From an uncultured Clostridia bacterium (GTDB taxonomy: Bacteria > Bacillota > Clostridia > Christensenellales > UBA1242), in assembly GCA_937914725.1 (NCBI GenBank), contig CALDMJ010000009.1, positions 1 to 6,456 of the forward strand: DNA of 6,456 nt, in the 5' to 3' direction. Position numbers and translations under genes: made by a program. The stretch's first letter is position 1, and each line of letters begins with the position of its first letter. The notes under the pieces were generated by a model. That model was not told the origin of the DNA and did not search any database. It saw nothing but the letters and a program-made list of their open reading frames with translations. Of the stretch, positions 1-5,348 are shown one piece after another.

Positions 1-50
1 CGTTAATTGTGAGTTAATAGTTTTGAACGAATTTCTATGGCAATAAAAAT

Positions 51-73
51 GTTTTATAATGCGTTTTATAATG
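51..73. repeat. 11-bp tandem direct repeat containing two TATAAT hexamers
   Basis: The 11-mer gttttataatg occurs at 51-61 and again at 63-73, one base apart, giving a 12-bp period. Each copy includes a perfect TATAAT (55-60 and 67-72), so it could be a pair of -10 elements. However, neither has a recognisable -35 box at 16-18 bp or a TGN extension. A 12-bp period is close to one helical turn, so a repeated protein-binding site is also possible. In DNA this AT-rich, chance is a real alternative. Confidence 0.35.
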
Positions 74-105
74 TTTATCACTTTAATCTTTTAAATTTTC
101 CGAAT

Positions 106-136
106 TAAATTCCGATTTTATCCGCAACGGAATTTA
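106..136. other. Small hairpin in the leader region, possible terminator of an unseen upstream gene
   Basis: A perfect 9-bp inverted repeat (taaattccg at 106-114, cggaattta at 128-136) encloses a 13-nt loop. A run of eight T follows about 14 nt later (149-156). The left arm could instead pair with the second ggaatt at 142-147, which sits directly before that T-run and would resemble an intrinsic terminator for + strand transcription entering from the left. The stem is short and AT-rich and no upstream gene is visible, so the role is a guess. The rest of 1-231 shows no supported gene. Confidence 0.3.
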
Positions 137-196
137 CTTTGGGAATTATTTTTTTTAAATTTATTAAAATAAAACCATATGTAGCATCAAAATATT

Positions 197-224
197 TTGT
201 TTTAGAAAATATTTTTGATATAAT
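197..224 (+). promoter_or_regulatory. Extended -10 promoter of the recombinase gene
   Basis: A perfect extended -10 element (TG-a-TATAAT, 216-224) lies upstream of the recombinase, with a weak -35 match (TTGTTT, 197-202) 16 bp before it. Transcription would be expected to begin about seven bases after the -10, near 231-232. That coincides with the ATG at 232, so the predicted mRNA would have essentially no leader. No Shine-Dalgarno sequence precedes the ATG, which agrees with leaderless translation. Confidence 0.6.
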
Positions 225-231
225 ATTATGT

Positions 232-1305
232 ATGGCAAAAAATATTAGTAAATCTTATGTAGAACAGCGCGATGAAAAAAACACCATAAAATTGCGTCAA
301 ATGCGTGATAACTTGCCCGCTTTTTGTTCTGAATTTTTTATAGGAATCGAAAATAAAACAAGTCCTTTGACTCGTCTTGCTTATGCGCAGGACCTTATCA
401 TTTTTTTTACGTATCTACATAATGAGTTGCCCGAATTCGCTGAAATTGAGATTCCCCTACTCACTTTAGCCGACTTAGACAGGGTTACCGCAACAAATTT
501 AGAGTCATTTCTTGATTATTTGAATTATTACGTAATCGATGGTAAGTCTTACAAAAATAATGATAAAGCCAAGGCACGTAAACTTGCAACTGTTCGCAGT
601 TTGTTGAGGTATTTTTATAAAAAAGATAAGATATCGCAGAATGTTGCTGACAAAGTCGAAATGCCTAAAATTTACACCAAAAACATCATTCGTTTGAACT
701 CAAATGAAGTTGAAAAGTTGCTTGAAGTTGCTGATAATGGCGAAAATGCTGTTTCCTTGCAGCAAAAAAACTATTTGAGACATACGCGCTTGCGTGATGT
801 CGCGATTTTGACATTGTTTTTGGGTACAGGAATACGTATTAGTGAGTTAGTGGGCATCAACATTAAAGACATTAACTTTAAAAACAATTCATTCTCAATA
901 ACACGTAAAGGTGGAAACCAATATATTTTATATTTTTCCAATGAGGTTGCCACTGCCCTACTTGATTACAAAAAACTGCGTGAAAAAATCAAACCTATCG
1001 ATGAAAAAGATTCGGACGCTTTTTTCTTGTCACTGCAAAATAGACGTATAACAACACGCGCAGTGCAAAATTTGGTGAAAAAATACGCAAAAATTGCTTC
1101 TCCACTAAAAAAAATAAGTCCCCACAAACTTAGAAGCACATATGGTACAAATCTATACGAACAAACACACGATATTTATATTGTTGCAGATGTTTTGGGA
1201 CATAAAGACGTCAATACGACGAAAAAACACTATGCAGCAATTAGTGAAGATATACGAAAAAATGCTTCAACAAAAATAAAATTACGCAATAAAAAAGAAG
1301 AATAA
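232..1305 (+). CDS. Tyrosine recombinase, Xer/integrase family (likely chromosomal XerC/XerS-like)
   Basis: Site-specific DNA recombinase that cuts and rejoins DNA through a covalent phosphotyrosine. Numbering from the ATG at 232 (357 aa), an N-terminal SAM-like core-binding domain spans roughly residues 35-140. The catalytic domain has every expected residue: R202 (GTGIRISEL), K226 (TRKGGN), H298 and R301 (HKLRSTYGT), H324 (LGHKDVNTT) and the nucleophile Y334 (KKHYA). The length is near that of streptococcal XerS (356 aa), and the RKGG and FLSLQNRRI segments also resemble it. From memory, close clostridial homologues carry the same HKLRSTYGT box in place of HKLRHT and often lie beside lexA. 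I infer a housekeeping role in chromosome-dimer resolution rather than a prophage integrase, because no phage genes or att repeats are seen. The frame stays open upstream to a TTG at 139, but that adds 31 hydrophobic, AT-rich residues atypical of the family. ATG 232 is preferred because of the promoter position. The gene ends 79 bp before lexA with no terminator evident. Confidence 0.88.
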   Translation: MAKNISKSYVEQRDEKNTIKLRQMRDNLPAFCSEFFIGIENKTSPLTRLAYAQDLIIFFTYLHNELPEFAEIEIPLLTLADLDRVTATNLESFLDYLNYYVIDGKSYKNNDKAKARKLATVRSLLRYFYKKDKISQNVADKVEMPKIYTKNIIRLNSNEVEKLLEVADNGENAVSLQQKNYLRHTRLRDVAILTLFLGTGIRISELVGINIKDINFKNNSFSITRKGGNQYILYFSNEVATALLDYKKLREKIKPIDEKDSDAFFLSLQNRRITTRAVQNLVKKYAKIASPLKKISPHKLRSTYGTNLYEQTHDIYIVADVLGHKDVNTTKKHYAAISEDIRKNASTKIKLRNKKEE

Positions 1306-1326
1306 TTAGAAATATAGAAAATTTGT

Positions 1327-1355
1327 TTGACATTTTTATAGATTTGTGATATAAT
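1327..1355 (+). promoter_or_regulatory. Consensus sigma-A promoter of lexA
   Basis: A perfect -35 (TTGACA, 1327-1332), a 17-bp spacer and a perfect -10 (TATAAT, 1350-1355) preceded by the TGN extension (1347-1349) form an ideal vegetative promoter. Transcription should start near 1362, giving a leader of about 23 nt that contains the lexA Shine-Dalgarno AGGAG at 1374-1378. A promoter this strong is usually restrained by a repressor, and lexA genes are commonly autoregulated. No GAAC-N4-GTTC box is present between 1306 and 1384. Confidence 0.88.
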
Positions 1356-1384
1356 CAATCAACAAAAGAAAAAAGGAGTTTTTT

Positions 1385-2017
1385 ATGGCAAAAAACAATT
1401 ACAAATTAAGAGAAATTTTGGAATTCATTGCGGATTACTCAAAAAATAATGCATATCCGCCAAGTATTCGCGAAATTCAAGACCAATTTGGATTTAGGTC
1501 AACCTCAACAGTTTCTTATTATTTGAAAAAGTTGGAAGCAAATGGCGATTTGGTCAACAAAGGTCGTAAAAATAGAGCATTGTCAATTTCTGATAAATAT
1601 TTAGATGCAAATCCTATGTACAAGCCAAAGTTTTTAAATACCGACTTTTCAGTCGTTCCCCTTGTTGGTAATGTTACCGCAGGACAACCAATTTTGGCTG
1701 AAGAAAATTATGAAGATTCATTTTATATTCCGACAAATATGTTTCACGGTGATAATCTATTTATGCTCACAGTTATTGGCGAAAGTATGATTGACGCAGG
1801 CATATATGACGGTGATAAAATTATTGTTAGACAGCAAAATACTGCTGAAAATGGAGAAATTGTTGTTGCTCTAATTGAAAATTCTGCGACTGTGAAAACA
1901 TACTATAAAGAAGACGGCAGGATTCGTTTGCAACCGCAAAATCCTACTATGTCAGCAATGTATTTTGATAATATCACAATTCTTGGCAAAGTTATTGGCT
2001 TAATTCGTCAATTTTAA
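1385..2017 (+). CDS. lexA: SOS-response transcriptional repressor LexA
   Basis: LexA represses DNA-damage genes and is inactivated when RecA filaments stimulate its self-cleavage. The 210-residue protein has the usual length and order. The winged helix-turn-helix covers about residues 1-65, with the family signature YPPSIREI at 24-31 and a recognition helix around 39-50. The cleavage site is A99-G100 within NVTAGQP. The S24-type peptidase domain carries the nucleophile S134 (GESM) and general base K171 (SATVKTYY). All residues needed for autocleavage are therefore present. The start is supported by AGGAG six bases upstream and by the N-terminal KLREILEFI, which aligns with known LexA proteins. 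The recognition helix (STSTVSYYLKKL) differs from that of B. subtilis LexA (SSSTVHGHL, from memory), which fits the absence of a Bacillus-type SOS box at its promoter. The gene converges on miaA across a hairpin. Confidence 0.97.
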   Translation: MAKNNYKLREILEFIADYSKNNAYPPSIREIQDQFGFRSTSTVSYYLKKLEANGDLVNKGRKNRALSISDKYLDANPMYKPKFLNTDFSVVPLVGNVTAGQPILAEENYEDSFYIPTNMFHGDNLFMLTVIGESMIDAGIYDGDKIIVRQQNTAENGEIVVALIENSATVKTYYKEDGRIRLQPQNPTMSAMYFDNITILGKVIGLIRQF

Positions 2018-2020
2018 AAA

Positions 2021-2070
2021 AACTTTATTTAAGTTTAACCCATTTATTTGGTTATTACTTAAATAAAGTT
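2021..2070. terminator. Bidirectional intrinsic terminator between lexA and miaA
   Basis: A perfect 14-bp inverted repeat (aactttatttaagt at 2021-2034, its complement at 2057-2070) continues after a small bulge into taacc/ggtta (2036-2040 with 2050-2054). Together they make a 19-bp stem closed by a 9-nt loop. For the minus strand (miaA side) the stem is followed by seven T before the sequence enters the lexA 3' end, a classic terminator. For the + strand (lexA side) a T-rich tract with interruptions (2069-2078) follows. The stem is poor in G and C, so strength comes from length. It lies immediately between two convergent stop codons. Confidence 0.82.
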
Positions 2071-2076
2071 CTTTCT

Positions 2077-3087
2077 TTATTCATTGTTCGCTGGCTGCCC
2101 TATTGGTGTATTTGTCGTGCTATTTTTGAGATATTTTTGATATTTGCGAAGTATTGAAATCAAAATATTTTTATAATCTTCAGGCATCTCATTGAAGCGC
2201 CATTCTATATTTTTTGTATAGCGCTTATACCACGTAATTTGTCTTTTGGCATAATTTCTACTATGTTGCTTTATTTTTTCAACACACTCTGCTAGTGCTG
2301 AAATTTTATCAAAATACGGATATAATTCTTTATAGCCAATAGCGCTAGAAACTTGCAGTTTGCAATTGTTTTGTTTTTCATAATCATATAGCATTTGCGC
2401 TTCTTGGATTAACCCATTTTTAAGCATTTCATCGACACGTTTGTTGATAATACTATACAAATTAGATCTTTCTTTTGATAAAAATATGATCTGATAGTCG
2501 AAAACTGAATTTTCAAAATTGTGCAACTCACAATTGTTTTGTACATTAGCTTCTGTGTTGTTTATGATTTCTAGTGCGCGTATTATTCGTTTTCTATTGT
2601 TTGGATGCAAATCTTTTGCTAAAGCAGGTTTTTTTGAAATAATTTCGTCAATTAGTTTTTGTCCACCAAGTGAGTCATATAAAGAATTGTATTTTTCTCT
2701 TAATTGAGTGTTCTTTTGGCAGTTTTGAAACTCGTACGGGAACAGCAAACTTTCGATATAAAGCCCCGTCCCCCCTACCAGTATAGGCAACTTCCCTTTG
2801 TTTGTGATTTCGTTAATATGATTTAAAGTAGTTTTTTTAAATTCAGCCACACTGTATTCGTCATAGAAATTTACAATATCAATATTTTTATGTGGGAAAA
2901 GAGTTTGTTCTTCCTTTGATATTTTTGCTGTTCCAATGTCGCAATTCTTGTAAATTTGCATAGAATCAGCGGAAATTAATTCACAATTCAATAGTTTGTA
3001 GCAGTCTATAGCGAGTTTTGTTTTCCCAACGCCTGTTGGTCCTGCAATTATCAACAATTTCGGTTTTACAGCACTCGCTTGAACCAT
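2077..3087 (-). CDS. miaA: tRNA dimethylallyltransferase MiaA
   Basis: MiaA transfers a dimethylallyl group from DMAPP to N6 of A37 in tRNAs that read codons starting with U, the first step toward ms2i6A. The 336-residue protein shows the P-loop GPTGVGKT (16-23), the substrate motif SADSMQIY (39-46) followed by IGTAK, PHKNIDIV (65-72), YSVAEF (78-83), LVGGTGLYI (103-111), NRKRIIRALEI in the middle, and near the C-terminus SAIGYKELYPY and RNYAKRQITWYKR. Many homologues have PHH where this one has PHK (K67). It is somewhat longer than the usual 300-315 residues, mostly through a polar, probably disordered C-terminal tail. The ATG lies inside the end of mutL (22-bp overlap) and is preceded by AAAGGA (3097-3102) with a 9-nt spacer, so translation is probably coupled to mutL. 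It is the last gene of the operon in this window. No hfq follows, unlike many clostridial loci. Confidence 0.97.
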   Translation of the reverse strand: MVQASAVKPKLLIIAGPTGVGKTKLAIDCYKLLNCELISADSMQIYKNCDIGTAKISKEEQTLFPHKNIDIVNFYDEYSVAEFKKTTLNHINEITNKGKLPILVGGTGLYIESLLFPYEFQNCQKNTQLREKYNSLYDSLGGQKLIDEIISKKPALAKDLHPNNRKRIIRALEIINNTEANVQNNCELHNFENSVFDYQIIFLSKERSNLYSIINKRVDEMLKNGLIQEAQMLYDYEKQNNCKLQVSSAIGYKELYPYFDKISALAECVEKIKQHSRNYAKRQITWYKRYTKNIEWRFNEMPEDYKNILISILRKYQKYLKNSTTNTPIGQPANNE

Positions 3088-5348
3088 TTTTCAACATCCT
3101 TTCTATCAATTTTTATTGCAATTGGTCTGCCATGCGGACAAAATAATTCGGTTTTGTTTTCAATAACAGCATCAACCAAGTAGCAAATCTCAGATTCGCT
3201 CATATCGTTTCCTGCTTTAATTGCCGCTTTGCACGCCCTTTGCATTAGGTATTCATTAAACTTCAAGCTTTCCTTGACTTTTACTTCTTTACCATATTGT
3301 CTTAAAATGTCGTCAAAAAATGTTTTACAATCAAAGTTGCCCCCCAAAAGCAACGGCACTGCTGATATTTTATATGCCTTATCGCCAAATTCTTCTATGT
3401 CAAACCCGAGGTCGAGGAATTGTTGCAAATTTTGCTCAATAAAATTCTTTTCTTGATAGTTTAATTCCAAAATGTATGGGATTAATAAAGGTTGCAACGC
3501 GCGGTCTTTGTTTCCGTAATAAGTTTGGAGTCTATCGTATATAACACGCTCGTGCGCTGCGTGTTGGTCAATCAGAATGGCTGATTCCTCGTGTTCAACA
3601 AATAGGAATGTATTGAAAAGTTTACCCACAACTTTGTATCCGTTTTTTAATAAAGCTGTAGTATTTTCTTTTTTAGTAGATTGCTCTTGTTGTGCAATCA
3701 TATCTTCAACAGTTGGTGTTCCATCTGTCTTTTTAAACATCAAATCGCCATTCAAGTCGCCGAGTCCCAGCCCGGTCATATTGATTGATCTAATAATTTC
3801 ATTCGGGTCAAACATATCTTCGTAGATTTTTATTTCTTTGACATCTACAACTTTGTCGTTTTTATCATAAATATTAATTTTATCAATAGTATATGCCCCT
3901 TGTTCGTCCGTAAAAACTTGCTTTCCATTGATAAGTCGTGGCGTACTGGGAGTTTCTCCTACTTGTTGTGATTCAGTAGCCGCTGTTTGAGTTGTATTAA
4001 TAACTGAAGCGCTATTTTCTTGCATTGTGCTGCGTATTGTATTTTTAAAACTTTCAAAATTGCCTTGCGGCTCTGATTCAGGCGATGTGTCGACAACGGA
4101 TTTCACTTGATTAATAATCGCCGAAACATCAATATCTAGATTTGAAGGCTGCGGTGAAATAGTGTTTGATACAGCCTCAAAATTGTTGCTGTTGCTATAA
4201 TTTTGTGATTGAGGATTTTGTGGTCGAGTATTTGTATTAAAGATATCATCATACTTTTTGAAAGCATCCTGCTGTTCGCCTTGAACAAGCGGTTCAAATG
4301 ACTTTTCAAGTTTGTTTAAAGAGTTAATCGGCTTGTCAATCATATCCATAGTAAACAAGTCTTGATTTGACAAAATTGTGCCAGAAACAGTACGATAAAC
4401 AAATGAAAAGATTTCACCATTATCTTCAAATCGTATTTCCATTTTTGTGGGGTGGACATTTACGTCAACACGTTCTGGGTTAATGTCCAAAAACATAATG
4501 AAGAACGGGAACTGCCCTTTCATCAAATGTGTTTCAAAACCTTTGTTTACCGCAACTGAAATATTTGAGTTTTGAACAAATCTTTTGTTTACCACAAGTG
4601 TTTGATATGTTCGATTTGCCTTTGTAAAACTCGGTTTTCCTATATATCCATACAAATGCATATCATTGCGCTTTTCATCAAATTTAAGCAAATTTTGCAA
4701 CGTACTAATGCCGTAAATTGAAAAGATTGCGTCCTCAAGATTTTTGCCAGTCGAATAATAAATTTGTTTTCCGTCCGCGATGTATCGAATTGAAACGTTT
4801 GGATTTGACAAAATAAGTCTTTGCACAATAGTCGTTATTTCGTGTTCTTCTTGCTTTGGCTTTTTTAAGAACTTTTTGCGCGCAGGAACATTAAAAAACA
4901 AATTATTGACCGAAATTTTTGTCCCTGTTGGTGCGGAACATCTCTCACAACTCAAAACATTGCCCGCATTTAAAACAATTCTTGTGGCAAGTTCGTCGTC
5001 CATCGTTTTTGTAAGCATTTCGACTTCGGAAACCGATGCAATGGATGCAAGCGCCTCCCCGCGAAAACCAAGTGTCAAAATTGAGTTCAAGTCATCGGCG
5101 GAAGAAATTTTGCTTGTGGCGTGCGGTAAAAACGCGTTTTTTACGCTGTCATACTCGATGCCACAACCATCATCAATGACGGTCATATTTTCAATGCCCC
5201 CCTCTTTTATGTCAATGATAATGTTTTTTGCGCCTGCATCAATGCAGTTTTCGGTAAGTTCCTTAATTACGGACGCGGGGCGTTCGACAACTTCACCTGC
5301 CGAAATCTTATTGTAAATAGAAGAATCTAGTACATTAATTTTAGCCAT
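3066..5348 (-). CDS. mutL: DNA mismatch repair protein MutL (endonuclease type)
   Basis: MutL links mismatch-bound MutS to strand incision. The N-terminal GHKL ATPase holds AGEVVERPASVIKELTEN (17-34, with the probable catalytic E30 and Mg-binding N34), DDGCGI (59-64), ATSKI (77-81) and GFRGEAL (94-100). The S5-like transducer domain follows, with VNKRFV and DVNVHPTK. The C-terminal dimerisation and endonuclease domain (about 568-760) has the metal motif DQHAAHE (594-600), A705-C706-K707, CPHGRP (737-742) and the terminal FKRVL. A QxxLxP beta-clamp motif, QPLLIP, sits at 619-624. MutL is thus an active-nuclease type, as in bacteria lacking MutH. The last position of DQHA-X2-E-X4-E is D605 instead of Glu. 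At 760 aa it is longer than B. subtilis MutL (about 627), the excess lying in a 230-residue N/Q/S/T-rich linker (about 335-567). The start is supported by AAGGGG (5356-5361), 7 nt upstream inside mutS. Confidence 0.97.
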   Translation of the reverse strand: MAKINVLDSSIYNKISAGEVVERPASVIKELTENCIDAGAKNIIIDIKEGGIENMTVIDDGCGIEYDSVKNAFLPHATSKISSADDLNSILTLGFRGEALASIASVSEVEMLTKTMDDELATRIVLNAGNVLSCERCSAPTGTKISVNNLFFNVPARKKFLKKPKQEEHEITTIVQRLILSNPNVSIRYIADGKQIYYSTGKNLEDAIFSIYGISTLQNLLKFDEKRNDMHLYGYIGKPSFTKANRTYQTLVVNKRFVQNSNISVAVNKGFETHLMKGQFPFFIMFLDINPERVDVNVHPTKMEIRFEDNGEIFSFVYRTVSGTILSNQDLFTMDMIDKPINSLNKLEKSFEPLVQGEQQDAFKKYDDIFNTNTRPQNPQSQNYSNSNNFEAVSNTISPQPSNLDIDVSAIINQVKSVVDTSPESEPQGNFESFKNTIRSTMQENSASVINTTQTAATESQQVGETPSTPRLINGKQVFTDEQGAYTIDKINIYDKNDKVVDVKEIKIYEDMFDPNEIIRSINMTGLGLGDLNGDLMFKKTDGTPTVEDMIAQQEQSTKKENTTALLKNGYKVVGKLFNTFLFVEHEESAILIDQHAAHERVIYDRLQTYYGNKDRALQPLLIPYILELNYQEKNFIEQNLQQFLDLGFDIEEFGDKAYKISAVPLLLGGNFDCKTFFDDILRQYGKEVKVKESLKFNEYLMQRACKAAIKAGNDMSESEICYLVDAVIENKTELFCPHGRPIAIKIDRKDVEKWFKRVL

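Noticed and set aside
139..231. TTG start at 139 giving a 388-residue recombinase
   Set aside because: The extra 31 residues are hydrophobic and AT-driven, only a weak cgga precedes the TTG, and a strong promoter lies inside this stretch just before ATG 232.
209..236. Possible dif-like recombination site at the recombinase start (TTATGTA resembles the right arm of B. subtilis dif)
   Set aside because: Only the short TTATGTA core matches; the left arm agrees at about 5 of 11 positions, and the stretch is explained by the -10 element and start codon.
4281..4297. Inverted repeat TTGAAC-N5-GTTCAA resembling an SOS box
   Set aside because: The spacer is 5 rather than 4 and it lies inside the mutL linker coding sequence, far from any promoter.
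4352..4366. NQDLF in MutL (about 328-332) as a second beta-clamp motif
   Set aside because: It matches the QLxLF pentamer only in its last three positions; QPLLIP at 619-624 fits much better.
4780..5316. 178-codon open frame on the + strand antisense to mutL
   Set aside because: It is a shadow of the conserved MutL ATPase domain: no Shine-Dalgarno site or promoter, and no recognisable protein family.
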